Shown here piece by piece: positions 7,996 to 16,804 of a stretch of 64,000 bases of DNA (positions within the stretch are counted from its first letter, which is position 1; every line of letters begins with the position of its first letter). Origin of the DNA: Putridiphycobacter sp045107045 (GTDB lineage Bacteria; Bacteroidota; Bacteroidia; Flavobacteriales_D; Crocinitomicaceae); the NCBI GenBank assembly GCA_045107045.1, contig JBGCFR010000038.1, forward strand, positions 1-64,000, written 5' to 3'. The translations under genes were made by a program, and so were the position numbers. The notes beneath the pieces are model-generated. The model worked only from the letters and a program-made list of their open reading frames with translations, was not told the DNA's origin and ran no database searches.

Positions 7996-9347
7996 TACAT
8001 TCTATTGTTTAATGGAATTAATATTGTAAACTCACTACCATGGTTTATTTGACTCTTTGCTGATACTTTACCTTTTAATTTTTCGATTATTGACTTTACA
8101 TAAAACAATCCTAAACCAAAACCTTTTACATCATGAATATTCCCAGTTGGTACTCTATAAAACTTATCAAAAATCAACTTCAAATTTTCCTTTGAAATTC
8201 CTTTACCATTATCTTTTACTGTAACTCTAATCATATTTTTTTCATCTTGAGTTGAAATTAATATTTCTGGTATTTTATTACAATATTTTGAAGCATTGTC
8301 TAATAAATTATAGATGACATTCGTAATATGCACCATATCACTGTATACTATGCAATTTATTGCATTCAGATCTAAATCAATTCTCCCTTCATTTTCAAGC
8401 TGATTAAATTCGAAATTATCTTTAGCTTCTTCTATTATTTCGTGAATATCAAAGTTAGAATATTTTAACTTAATTTCACCTTTATCTAATTTGGCAACAC
8501 TTAGTACTCTCTCCACCTGTTGTTCAAGCCTCTTATTTTCTTTATAAATGATACTAGCGTATTTTTCAACTTTATCAATAGAATTATTTGAGTTATAAAG
8601 TAAGGATTCACTCGATAGTCGTATGGTGGAGATGGGTGTTTTCAATTCATGAGTCATATTATTAATAAAATCATTCTTTATTTCTGATAATTTTTTTTGT
8701 CGCAATATGATTGAAATAGTGAATCCAAAAAAAGTAAGAATGAACAATAATATAGCAATCATATAATACCAAGGTGCAACACTTCTTGAGATATCAGCTA
8801 AGCTATAACTTTGTTTATTGGGAAAAGAAACTGCGAAATAATGAACATCCGTTTCTAATTTCTCTTGCAACTTCTCATTGATTTTATAATCTTCAGCTTT
8901 TTCAATTACGAAAACCGAATCTCCACTATACTTTATATAGTCACCATAAATAACACTATCAGAATAACAGTCGTAAATACCGTATCTAAAATCGTCCTTT
9001 ATATTTTGATCATAGAATTCTGTTTTCAGCAAATTCTCAAGTAAGAATGGATGTAATGTGTCTTCTAATTCGACTGTAAAATAATTTGAAGACAACTGTT
9101 TTACCTTTCCATAAAGATCACTTTTTTGCTTGTTAATTCTTTGTATTTCAATTGCAACATTTTTTAAGGCCAAACTAACATTCTCCCTAAATTGTCGATC
9201 ATTTAAGCTATCTTGTACATTTTGAATCTTAATGCTTGTTTGCTGATATTCTAGATTTCTTTTAACCCAAAAGAACTGAATTGTTAAAATACAAATGATG
9301 GAAACAATACCTAAAAGAATTACTGTTTTCACTTTAGAATTATTCAT
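7995..9347 (-). CDS. Sensor histidine kinase
   Basis: Membrane-bound histidine kinase, 450 aa. It has one transmembrane segment near the N-terminus (about 8-28), a periplasmic sensor region of about 165 residues that I do not recognise, and a second segment near 193-213. The HisKA domain carries the phospho-acceptor His in NNMTHELKTPIS (His233), and the ATPase domain has the N box NLLDNASKY, the G1 box DNGKGIS and a GFGLGL G2 box. A TTG at 9353 could start it two codons earlier, but the ATG at 9347 is more likely. A -7 element ends only 3 nt before this ATG. The cognate regulator follows directly. Confidence 0.9.
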   Translation of the reverse strand: MNNSKVKTVILLGIVSIICILTIQFFWVKRNLEYQQTSIKIQNVQDSLNDRQFRENVSLALKNVAIEIQRINKQKSDLYGKVKQLSSNYFTVELEDTLHPFLLENLLKTEFYDQNIKDDFRYGIYDCYSDSVIYGDYIKYSGDSVFVIEKAEDYKINEKLQEKLETDVHYFAVSFPNKQSYSLADISRSVAPWYYMIAILLFILTFFGFTISIILRQKKLSEIKNDFINNMTHELKTPISTIRLSSESLLYNSNNSIDKVEKYASIIYKENKRLEQQVERVLSVAKLDKGEIKLKYSNFDIHEIIEEAKDNFEFNQLENEGRIDLDLNAINCIVYSDMVHITNVIYNLLDNASKYCNKIPEILISTQDEKNMIRVTVKDNGKGISKENLKLIFDKFYRVPTGNIHDVKGFGLGLFYVKSIIEKLKGKVSAKSQINHGSEFTILIPLNNRM

Positions 9348-9350
9348 ATT

Positions 9351-9358
9351 CAAAAATA
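9351..9358 (-). promoter_or_regulatory. -7 element immediately before the histidine kinase ATG
   Basis: TATTTTTG on the minus strand fits TAnnTTTG and ends 3 nt before the ATG at 9347. With the usual spacing, transcription would start at or next to the A of the ATG, giving a leaderless mRNA. Confidence 0.35.
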
Positions 9359-9419
9359 TAAAATAATAATGAGGCGATTGTGATATTCAGATTTTTTAAC
9401 TAAATAATAAATATGATTA

Positions 9420-9427
9420 TATATTTG
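9420..9427 (+). promoter_or_regulatory. -7 element of the DUF4920 lipoprotein gene
   Basis: TATATTTG is an exact TAnnTTTG match ending 12 nt before the ATG at 9440. No convincing -33 TTG is present. Confidence 0.45.
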
Positions 9428-9439
9428 TAAAAAAAAATT

Positions 9440-10015
9440 ATGAAAAAAACACTTTTAGGATCCATTGTATTAGGGATTATGCTTTTGAGCTGTGCGGAAA
9501 ATAGTGAAACGTTGTCTGAATCGATTGATTCTACTTTAATTTCTCAGGAAATTGCTATAGAAGAGCCTGTCACTGACGAATTAGCTTTTAATGGCGTAAT
9601 AAAAGGAGATTTTACTTTATTTGGCCATGAAGATATTAGTAAGGAAGGTGCAGTAAGCCCTGCTGAGATGTTTGACTATTTTGAAGCGAATAACGAATTT
9701 TCTGGAAAGTTAAATGTTACCATTAATGAAGTTTGTCAGAAAGCTGGTTGTTGGATTAACTTCAAGAAAAATGAAGATGAAACCGTGATGGTTTTCTTTA
9801 GAGATCATTTCAATATTCCAATTGAAGAGTCGGCCGGCAAAGATGCAGTACTATATGGGAATTTAGTGACAGATACACTATCAGTTGACTTTCAAAGACA
9901 CTTATTAGATGATGCAGCAGAAGCTGGTCAAGCAATCAATCAAGAAGATTATGACGCTATTACAGAAGAAAAAATTGATGTTTCTTTTGATTGCATATCG
10001 ATATTAATAAACTAG
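9440..10015 (+). CDS. DUF4920-domain lipoprotein
   Basis: A 191-aa probable lipoprotein. The signal sequence ends in the lipobox LLSC with Cys18. An acidic linker follows, then a DUF4920-like domain over about 50-185, recognised by ISKEGAVSPAEMFDYF, VNVTINEVCQKAGCW-like spacing of two Cys (Cys94 and Cys98 region) and the tail DCISI. The function of the domain is not established. The paired Cys in CQKAGCW and the late Cys in FDCISIL could bind metal or heme, but that is a guess. The gene is divergent from the kinase gene and may be controlled by the same intergenic region. Confidence 0.7.
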   Translation: MKKTLLGSIVLGIMLLSCAENSETLSESIDSTLISQEIAIEEPVTDELAFNGVIKGDFTLFGHEDISKEGAVSPAEMFDYFEANNEFSGKLNVTINEVCQKAGCWINFKKNEDETVMVFFRDHFNIPIEESAGKDAVLYGNLVTDTLSVDFQRHLLDDAAEAGQAINQEDYDAITEEKIDVSFDCISILIN

Positions 10016-10093
10016 ACCAAGTGATTAAACTTAGTTAAGTTGATTTAAATAAATAATAATAAGATATTTATATCTTTAAAAAAAATTAAAAAG

Positions 10094-10375
10094 ATGAAAA
10101 ACAAAGTACTATTATTTACTTTTTTAGGATTGGGTGTTCTTGCAACCTCATGTAAAAAAGATTTTACATGTGATTGTAGTGTTGTGACGAAGGTCACTTA
10201 TAATGATGATTGGTCAGATTTATTGGATGATTATGAAAGTACTACTTCTAATTCTCAAACTCTTAAAATGAAGAAGAAAGATGCTGAATCCTGGTGTAAA
10301 GATTTAAACTCTTCAATTTCGGTTTCTGATTTTTCAAGTACATCAACTATTAATTCTTCATGTAACTTAAAATAA
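10094..10375 (+). CDS. Small Cys-rich lipoprotein, unknown function
   Basis: A 93-aa product with a signal sequence ending LATSC, so Cys20 would be lipidated. The mature part has four more cysteines (26, 28, 68 and 90), an even number that suits two disulfides in the periplasm or at the surface. It is rich in Ser, Thr, Asp and Lys. I recognise no family. The ATG at 10094 follows an A-rich leader, and a strong terminator lies 20-55 nt after the stop, so this is a real and separate transcription end. Confidence 0.6.
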   Translation: MKNKVLLFTFLGLGVLATSCKKDFTCDCSVVTKVTYNDDWSDLLDDYESTTSNSQTLKMKKKDAESWCKDLNSSISVSDFSSTSTINSSCNLK

Positions 10376-10395
10376 CTTAGTTCCCTGAGATAAAT

Positions 10396-10431
10396 AAAAA
10401 AAATGCAGTCAATTATTGACTGCATTTTTTT
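10396..10431. terminator. Bidirectional intrinsic terminator
   Basis: A perfect 9-bp stem, TGCAGTCAA (10404-10412) and TTGACTGCA (10416-10424), has a 3-nt loop. It is flanked by eight A on the left and seven T on the right, so it gives a U-tract on both strands. It sits between the convergent small-lipoprotein and oxoamine-synthase genes. Confidence 0.9.
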
Positions 10432-10443
10432 CAATATTTATTT

Positions 10444-11706
10444 TTAATCCGTTTCAACCTGTTTTAAAGTATCTGCTTTATATTTACCAGCAGCCAGCCC
10501 TTCTTGTATCGTTTTAAATGTTTCTATCGTGTATTCCACATCTTCAATTGTGTGCACTGCTGTAGGTATCAATCTTAACATGATTACATCTTTTGGCACA
10601 ACTGGGTACACTACAATTGAACAGAAAATATTGTAATTTTCTCTTAAATCAAATGTGACGTTCGTTGCCTCAGCCAGTGTACCAGATAAAAATACTGGAG
10701 TAACTGCGGAATTTGTTCTACCGATATTAAATCCTGCTGTTTTTAACCCAGTTTGTAAAGCTGTAGCTACTTTCCATAAATTTTCCTTATGTTGAGGCTG
10801 TGTTCTTAGCATTTCTAATCTTTTTCTTGCCCCAACAACCAGTGGCATTGGTAACGATTTAGCAAAAACTTGTGAACGCATATTATATCTTAAAAACTCT
10901 ATAATATCCTCTGTTGAACTTATAAATGCTCCAATGGAAGCCATTGATTTTGCAAAAGTTCCAAAATAAACGTCTATTCCTTCATGACAATCTTGATGTT
11001 CGCCAGTTCCCATTCCTGTTTCACCTAGGGTACCAAAGCCATGTGCATCATCAACAAATAATCTAAAGTTATACTTTCCTGTTGTACGATAATCTATTAG
11101 TTCTTTTAGCATTCCCTGATCTCCAGCCATACCAAAAACACCTTCAGTAATTACTAAAATTCCACCATCAGTTTCAGCCGTTAATTTTGTTGCACGATCC
11201 ATCTGTTTTTCAAATGAATCCATATCGTTATGTTGGAAAACAAAACGTTTACCAGCATGCAATCTTACCCCATCAATAATACAAGCATGAGATTCACTAT
11301 CATATACAATAACATCTTTCCTATCGACTAAAGCATCAATACAAGACACCATACCTTGATATCCAAAATTTAGTAGGAAAGTATCTTCTTTCTTCATGAA
11401 ATCTGACAACTCCGTCTCCAAGGCTTCATGTTCAGAAGTTTGTCCAGTCATCATTCTTGAGCCCATTGGGTAAGCTAGTCCCCAATCTTTAGCAGCATCA
11501 GCATCCGCTTTCCTTACTTCAGGTGTATTTGCTAAACCTAAATAATTATTCACACTCCACACAAGGCACTCTTTGCCTCTAAACATCATTTTATTAGAAA
11601 TCTCTCCCTCCAATTTCGGAAAAGTAAAATATCCATGAACTCCTTTAGCATGTTGACCTAAAGGACCTCTATTTTCTTTAATTTTTTCAAAAATATCTCT
11701 TGCCAT
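10444..11706 (-). CDS. PLP-dependent alpha-oxoamine synthase (serine palmitoyltransferase-like)
   Basis: Condenses an amino acid with an acyl-CoA or acyl-ACP and loses CO2. In Bacteroidota the usual product is 3-ketosphinganine (serine palmitoyltransferase) or its cysteate-derived analogue in sulfonolipid makers. The 420-aa protein shows the family segments NNYLGLANTPEV, SESHACIIDG, FVDDAHGFGTLGETG and the PLP-lysine motif TFAKSMASIGAF (Lys253). The longer N-terminal part (PLGQHAKGVHGYF) separates it from 2-amino-3-ketobutyrate CoA ligase, though that remains possible. A TTG at 11727 would add seven residues; the ATG at 11706 matches the normal start MARDIFEKI. The gene stands alone and ends at a terminator. 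Confidence 0.8.
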   Translation of the reverse strand: MARDIFEKIKENRGPLGQHAKGVHGYFTFPKLEGEISNKMMFRGKECLVWSVNNYLGLANTPEVRKADADAAKDWGLAYPMGSRMMTGQTSEHEALETELSDFMKKEDTFLLNFGYQGMVSCIDALVDRKDVIVYDSESHACIIDGVRLHAGKRFVFQHNDMDSFEKQMDRATKLTAETDGGILVITEGVFGMAGDQGMLKELIDYRTTGKYNFRLFVDDAHGFGTLGETGMGTGEHQDCHEGIDVYFGTFAKSMASIGAFISSTEDIIEFLRYNMRSQVFAKSLPMPLVVGARKRLEMLRTQPQHKENLWKVATALQTGLKTAGFNIGRTNSAVTPVFLSGTLAEATNVTFDLRENYNIFCSIVVYPVVPKDVIMLRLIPTAVHTIEDVEYTIETFKTIQEGLAAGKYKADTLKQVETD

Positions 11707-11852
11707 AATTAATTTTTCATCTACCAACAGATAGACAATTACTATACGAAAGTAGAAGTAAAAATTAACCTACATCAGTTGTATTGTCTTTTTTTATTCA
11801 CATTTTTAAGTTTAACCTATTGATTTTTTACATTAGTTAACAAATCAAAGCT

Positions 11853-11860
11853 TATATTTG
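11853..11860 (+). promoter_or_regulatory. -7 element of the bamD operon
   Basis: TATATTTG is an exact TAnnTTTG match ending 9 nt before the bamD ATG at 11870. It implies a 5' leader of only about 5 nt for the six-gene operon. No TTG sits at the usual -33 spacing. Confidence 0.5.
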
Positions 11861-11869
11861 TGGGCGAAT

Positions 11870-12667
11870 ATGAGAAATAGATTAATATTATTTTTGGTAG
11901 CAACCTTAATGTTCATGAGCTGTTCAGACTTTAACAAAGTAATGAAGAGTGACAATAATGAATGGAAAAAAAAGCGAGCTATTGAGTATTTTGATAATAA
12001 AGAGTACACAAATGCTGCAGCAATATTGGAAGATATAATTCCTTACTTTAAGCTTTCGGCTGATGGCGAAAAACTGTATTACTATTACTGCATGGCTAAT
12101 TACTATATTGGAGATTATTTTTTAGCTTCCTATTACTTTAGGCGTTTTATAAATCAATACCCCTCGAGTGTGCATGCTGAAGAATGTCAGTTTTTAAGTG
12201 CTATTTGTTCGGTCAGAAACTCTCCTGAATATTCCTTAGACCAAACCGAAACACTAAATGCTCTTGATCAACTTCAGATTTTTGTTGATATGAATCCAAA
12301 CAGTGAATTAATAGATAGCTGCAATTCAATAATGGATGGCTTAAATTTCAAACTTCAAAAAAAGCAATTCGAAAGTGCGAAGCAATACCACCATACAGAA
12401 AACTATAAAGCAGCTGTAGTTGCTTTGAAAAACCATATTGCTGATTACCCAAAAACTGTATTCAAGGAAGAGACTTTGTATTTATCTGTATTAAGCCATT
12501 ATGAACTTGCTATAAATAGCATAGAATCTAAAAAAACAGAGAGATTGAATGAAACTCTGAAAAGTTATCGTAAATTTGTAGCCACCTTTCCAGATTCAGA
12601 ATATATAAAGGAGTTAATTGCTGTAAATTTGAAGGTTGAAAAGGTAATAAAAGAAAGAAGTATTTAG
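11870..12667 (+). CDS. bamD: Outer membrane assembly lipoprotein BamD
   Basis: Lipoprotein subunit of the BAM complex, which inserts beta-barrel proteins into the outer membrane. The 265 residues begin with a lipoprotein signal (LMFMSC, lipidated Cys about 18). TPR-like helical pairs follow, recognisable in EYFDNKEYTNAAAILEDII, GDYFLASYYFRRFINQYP and ENYKAAVVALKNHIADYP. A TTG at 11858 would add four residues, but it lies inside the -7 element, so the ATG at 11870 is the better start. It heads a run bamD-rpoZ-coaBC-DUF4835-recN-DUF423 with gaps of 16 nt or less, an order familiar from flavobacteria. Confidence 0.9.
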   Translation: MRNRLILFLVATLMFMSCSDFNKVMKSDNNEWKKKRAIEYFDNKEYTNAAAILEDIIPYFKLSADGEKLYYYYCMANYYIGDYFLASYYFRRFINQYPSSVHAEECQFLSAICSVRNSPEYSLDQTETLNALDQLQIFVDMNPNSELIDSCNSIMDGLNFKLQKKQFESAKQYHHTENYKAAVVALKNHIADYPKTVFKEETLYLSVLSHYELAINSIESKKTERLNETLKSYRKFVATFPDSEYIKELIAVNLKVEKVIKERSI

Positions 12668-12683
12668 TCTCAAAAAAAATAAG

Positions 12684-13019
12684 ATGAGTATTAGTTATAA
12701 AAACACAAACGCAGAACGTTCAACCATCACTAGAGATGTTGAATTTTTAGATGAAAATGTAGGAAATGTTTATAAAGCAATTACTGCAATTTCTAAGAGA
12801 GCTGACCAAATTAGCTCAGAAGTGAAAGAAGAATTAATCGCTAAATTGGCTGAATTTGCTTCAAGTACTGATAATTTGGAGGAAATTTTTGAAAATAGAG
12901 AACAAATTGAAATTTCAAAGTTCTATGAGCAATTACCAAAATCTGCAATGATTGCAATTCAAGAATTCATAGAAAATAAAATGTACATTAAAGACGCAAA
13001 AGAAGAGTCAAAAGCGTAA
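12684..13019 (+). CDS. rpoZ: DNA-directed RNA polymerase subunit omega
   Basis: Small RNA polymerase subunit that helps beta' fold and assemble. At 111 aa it is of the Bacteroidota type: YKNTNAERSTITRDVEFLDENVGNVYKAI covers about residues 5-33 and carries the omega core ISKRADQI. It is followed by an acidic helical extension and ends in a Lys/Glu-rich tail. It lies between bamD and coaBC, the same place as in relatives, which supports the call despite low identity to proteobacterial omega. The ATG follows bamD by 16 nt. Confidence 0.85.
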   Translation: MSISYKNTNAERSTITRDVEFLDENVGNVYKAITAISKRADQISSEVKEELIAKLAEFASSTDNLEEIFENREQIEISKFYEQLPKSAMIAIQEFIENKMYIKDAKEESKA

Positions 13020-13029
13020 TTAAAAGAGA

Positions 13030-14232
13030 TTGTTATCCGGGAAAAAAATATTGGTTGGTGTTACGGGCAGCATAGCCGCCTATAAAACCGCCATTTTAAT
13101 TCGGGAACTTATAAAATTAGAGGCTGAAGTCAAAGTAATAATGACCTCAGCCTCTTCTGATTTTATATCAGCGTTAACATTAGCTACACTTTCTAAAAAT
13201 CCAGTTGCAATTGATTTTGTAAAAAATGCAAATGGTGAATGGGAAAATCATGTTGAACTTGGAATATGGGCGGATGCTTTTATTATAGCACCTTTAACCG
13301 CAAGTTCACTTTCTAAGCTGGTAGATGGTCAGTCAGATAATTTGTTAATTGCAACCTACTTAAGTGCTAGATGTCCTATATGGGTAGCTCCTGCCATGGA
13401 TCTTGATATGTTTCAACATCCATCCACCCTTCAAAATTTGACAGAACTGAAAAACCACAACGTTAATATTATTGAGCCAACCTCAGGTGAGTTAGCTAGT
13501 GGTTTAGAAGGAAAAGGCAGGATGGAAGAACCCGAAGTAATTGCTAGGATTCTCAAGGATCATTTCACTCCAAATGGGCCAATTAATGGTAAGACAGTTT
13601 TAATAACTGGAGGTCCAACCTATGAATCAATAGATCCAGTCAGATTCATTGGGAATCATTCCAGCGGTAAAACAGGAGTTATTTTAGCAAACGAATGTGC
13701 CAAAAGAGGTGCTAAAGTTATTCTCATATCTGGGCCCTCTGTCCATAAAACAAACAATCCTAACGTTTTAACCATTCCGGTCACCTCCGCAGAGGATATG
13801 TTAAAAGCAACTCAGCAACATTGGAAAACCAGTGATTTAGGTATTTTTAGTGCAGCAGTAGCCGATTATAAACCAAAAGATAAAGCAAATCAAAAAATAA
13901 AAAAGAAAACTGATCATTTAACAATTGAATTAGTGAAAAATCCTGATATTTTAGCTTGGGCTGGAAGTAAAAAAGGAGCTAATCAATATTTAGTTGGATT
14001 TGCACTAGAGACAAATAATGAGATTGAACATGCAACTAATAAGTTAAACAAGAAAAACTTAGACTTACTTATCTTGAACTCTTTGAAAGATGATGGTGCA
14101 GGTTTTGGGCATGACACTAATAAAGTTACCTTTATTAAACCAAACAATATTTTAATTAATTTTGAGTTAAAACAAAAGTCACAAATGGCGATTGATATTT
14201 TAGACCAAATAGAAACAGATTTAACCAAATGA
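13030..14232 (+). CDS. coaBC: Bifunctional phosphopantothenoylcysteine decarboxylase/synthase
   Basis: Two steps of coenzyme A synthesis in one 400-aa chain. The N-terminal CoaC half (about 1-180) is the flavin-dependent decarboxylase, with GVTGSIAAYKTAILIREL, the catalytic His in NHVELG and the APAMDLDMF substrate-clamp motif. The C-terminal CoaB half (about 188-400) is the CTP-dependent ligase, with LITGGPTYESIDPVRFIGN and the KKTDHLTIELVKNPDIL segment. The start is TTG at 13030, 11 nt after the rpoZ stop, preceded by AAAAGAGA. The stop overlaps the next ATG by 4 bp (ATGA). Confidence 0.95.
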   Translation: MLSGKKILVGVTGSIAAYKTAILIRELIKLEAEVKVIMTSASSDFISALTLATLSKNPVAIDFVKNANGEWENHVELGIWADAFIIAPLTASSLSKLVDGQSDNLLIATYLSARCPIWVAPAMDLDMFQHPSTLQNLTELKNHNVNIIEPTSGELASGLEGKGRMEEPEVIARILKDHFTPNGPINGKTVLITGGPTYESIDPVRFIGNHSSGKTGVILANECAKRGAKVILISGPSVHKTNNPNVLTIPVTSAEDMLKATQQHWKTSDLGIFSAAVADYKPKDKANQKIKKKTDHLTIELVKNPDILAWAGSKKGANQYLVGFALETNNEIEHATNKLNKKNLDLLILNSLKDDGAGFGHDTNKVTFIKPNNILINFELKQKSQMAIDILDQIETDLTK

Positions 14233-15137
14233 AATTAGCATCCCTTTTTATCATACTATTTACTAGTTTTTGTGGACTCAGCCAGGAATTTAATTGCCTA
14301 GTAACAGTCACAAACACCCCAAAAATGTCACCTACGGCAAATGAATTAGAAGTTTTTGAAGACCTTGAGAATAATATCAAGGAATTTATGAATACCACCG
14401 TTTGGACGGATGATGTTTTTGAAATTGAAGAACGTATTAATTTGAATGTTTTGATTACCATATCTGAAAAAAGAGGTACTGATGGATTTAAAGGTACCAT
14501 TCAGTTTCAAGCCACTCGTCCAGTCTTTAACACTTCATATAACACCATTACTTTCAACCATATTGATAAGGAGTTTAGCATTGTTTATTTGAGAAACACA
14601 GCAATTCTGTTTTCTATTGATCGTTATAGAAGTAATTTGTCTTCAATGCTTGCATTTTATGCCTATATGGTTTTAGGTTATGATTATGATAGTTTTTCTT
14701 TAAAAGGAGGTACAAGTTACTTTACTAAAGCACAACAGATAGCTACCAATGCCAAAGAATTTAATAAAGATTCTGATTGGGATCCTAACAAAAAAGGAAA
14801 TAGAAATACAAGATACTATTTAGTTGATAATGCGATCCAGTCGCTATTTGAACCTATAAGAACAACTTATTATAAATATCATAGATTAGGATTAGACGTG
14901 ATGTATTCTGATCCTGAAGCTGCAAGGCAAGTGGTGTTGGAGAGCATTACTGCATTGGACAAGGTACAACGATCAAGGCCTGGATCTTTGAATCTTCAGG
15001 TGTTTTTCAACTCTAAATCGGGTGAACTAATTGACTTATTTTCTCAAGCTTCTAATGCTAGACAGAAATCAACAGCGGTTAATATTTTAAAACGATTGGA
15101 CCCTATTAATGCGTCTAAATACCAAGATATCCTTTAA
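14229..15137 (+). CDS. DUF4835 family protein (PorD-type, T9SS-associated)
   Basis: A 302-aa exported protein with a signal peptide (MKLASLFIILFTSFCGLSQ) followed by QEFNCLVTVT, the usual start of mature DUF4835 proteins. The conserved middle includes FKGTIQFQATRPVFNTSYNT, the acidic FNHIDKEF and the SLKGGTSYFTKAQ region. Members are found next to coaBC and recN in flavobacteria. The family has been linked to type IX secretion under the name PorD, which I recall with moderate certainty. Its ATG overlaps the coaBC stop, so the genes are translated together. The exact function is not shown by the sequence. Confidence 0.8.
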   Translation: MKLASLFIILFTSFCGLSQEFNCLVTVTNTPKMSPTANELEVFEDLENNIKEFMNTTVWTDDVFEIEERINLNVLITISEKRGTDGFKGTIQFQATRPVFNTSYNTITFNHIDKEFSIVYLRNTAILFSIDRYRSNLSSMLAFYAYMVLGYDYDSFSLKGGTSYFTKAQQIATNAKEFNKDSDWDPNKKGNRNTRYYLVDNAIQSLFEPIRTTYYKYHRLGLDVMYSDPEAARQVVLESITALDKVQRSRPGSLNLQVFFNSKSGELIDLFSQASNARQKSTAVNILKRLDPINASKYQDIL

Positions 15138-15148
15138 TATACAGTCCT

Positions 15149-16804
15149 ATGCTTAATAGATTAACGATATCGAACTTTGCTTTGATAGAGAATTTAAATC
15201 TACAATTTAACACTGGATACTCTGTAATTACTGGAGAAACGGGTGCAGGAAAATCAATAATTTTAAAGGCATTAAACCTACTTTTAGGAGATAGGGCTGA
15301 CTTTAGTATAATTAAGGCGAGAGATAAGAAATGTATAATTGAAGCTGAATTCAGTATTTCAAATTTACAACTGGAAGACCAGTTTTTAGAATGGGATCTG
15401 GATTATGACATCAATACTATTATCCGTAGAGAATTTACTACAGCTGGTAAATCAAGACTATTTATTAATGATACTCCAACCACTTTAAATATTCTAAAAC
15501 AACTTGGAGGTTACATAATAAATATTCATAGTCAGCATGAAACCTTAGCGTTATTTGACAAACAATTTCAGTTGGACACTTTGGATTCATTTGCAAATCT
15601 TAGGGAAACTTCTAAAAATTACAATTCAAAATTTACTAAGTATATAAAACAAAAAAAAATACTTACAAGTCTTGAAGAAAATGCCAAAGAACAAAAAAAG
15701 GCACAAGACTATACATTATTTTTAATTGATGAGTTTACAAAAATAAATTTTAGGCAATTAGATATAGATGTTTTGTTACAGGAGGCCGAACAAATTGATA
15801 ATTGGGAGCACATTCAGAACCAACTTCAATCTAGTTTGAATCATTTATCTGACGAACAATTTAATCCTAGTTCGGTTTTAAAAAGTTGCATAGAATCTAT
15901 GGGGAAAATAAGTCATTTATCGCCAAATTATAAATCTTTGCTTGACCGTTTTAATTCTTTGAAGATTGAAATGGATGATATAGAATCAGAATTAAGTAAT
16001 ATCGTAAACAGTTCAGACATGGATGAAGAACGCATGAACATTGTCCAGTCCCAAGTTCAAGATATTAACACACTATTACATAAACACAATTGTACCAGCG
16101 GATCAGAATTAGCGGAAGTACTTTTAAATTTAGAAAGAGAGATAGACAACTATACAAACTTAGGTGAAGATATCGATTCGTTAAAGAAGACAATTAGTGA
16201 AGCGGAAGTTGAACTCAAAAAATTGGCAAAAGACTTAGCGATAAAAAGAAAAGCCAGCGCTCCTAAATTTGAAGCCTCTATTCAGAGTCTTCTCTCAGAA
16301 TTAGGAATGCCAAATGCTGAATTGAAATTGGAGTTTGACACGACAACCACTTTAACTAAAAATGGTTTTGACACTATTCAATATCTTTTTAAAACCAATT
16401 TAGGCGGGCAGTTTTTGCCAATTTCTAAAACAGCTTCTGGGGGAGAATTGTCTCGCTTAATGTTAAGTATTCTTTATATTATTGCCTCAGTCCAACAACT
16501 GCCAACTTTAATATTTGATGAAATAGATACTGGTGTTTCAGGAGAAATTGCTTCAAAAATGGCTAACTTATTTGTAAAAATGGGGCTGAACACTCAACTC
16601 ATAAGCATTACCCATTTACCTCAGATAGCCGGTAAAGCTAGTTCACATTATCATGTATACAAAACAGTAACCAACAATCAAACCAATACAGAAGTAAAGG
16701 CTTTGAGTAAAGAAGAACGAATTATTGAGTTAGCCAAAATGATGAGTGGTGAAAATGTATCAGATAAAGCTGTTGAAAATGCCAAACAACTTTTAAAAGC
16801 ATAA
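15149..16804 (+). CDS. recN: DNA repair protein RecN
   Basis: SMC-like ATPase that acts in double-strand break repair. In 551 aa it has a Walker A at GETGAGKS (about 30-37) within VITGETGAGKSIILKAL, a long coiled-coil middle (about 150-390), the ABC signature TASGGELSRLML (about 428-439) and the Walker B LIFDEIDTGVSG (about 451-462), with the ITHLPQIAG switch after it. Length is normal. Its ATG is 11 nt after the DUF4835 stop, and its own TAA overlaps the ATG of the DUF423 gene by one base (TAATG). Confidence 0.95.
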   Translation: MLNRLTISNFALIENLNLQFNTGYSVITGETGAGKSIILKALNLLLGDRADFSIIKARDKKCIIEAEFSISNLQLEDQFLEWDLDYDINTIIRREFTTAGKSRLFINDTPTTLNILKQLGGYIINIHSQHETLALFDKQFQLDTLDSFANLRETSKNYNSKFTKYIKQKKILTSLEENAKEQKKAQDYTLFLIDEFTKINFRQLDIDVLLQEAEQIDNWEHIQNQLQSSLNHLSDEQFNPSSVLKSCIESMGKISHLSPNYKSLLDRFNSLKIEMDDIESELSNIVNSSDMDEERMNIVQSQVQDINTLLHKHNCTSGSELAEVLLNLEREIDNYTNLGEDIDSLKKTISEAEVELKKLAKDLAIKRKASAPKFEASIQSLLSELGMPNAELKLEFDTTTTLTKNGFDTIQYLFKTNLGGQFLPISKTASGGELSRLMLSILYIIASVQQLPTLIFDEIDTGVSGEIASKMANLFVKMGLNTQLISITHLPQIAGKASSHYHVYKTVTNNQTNTEVKALSKEERIIELAKMMSGENVSDKAVENAKQLLKA

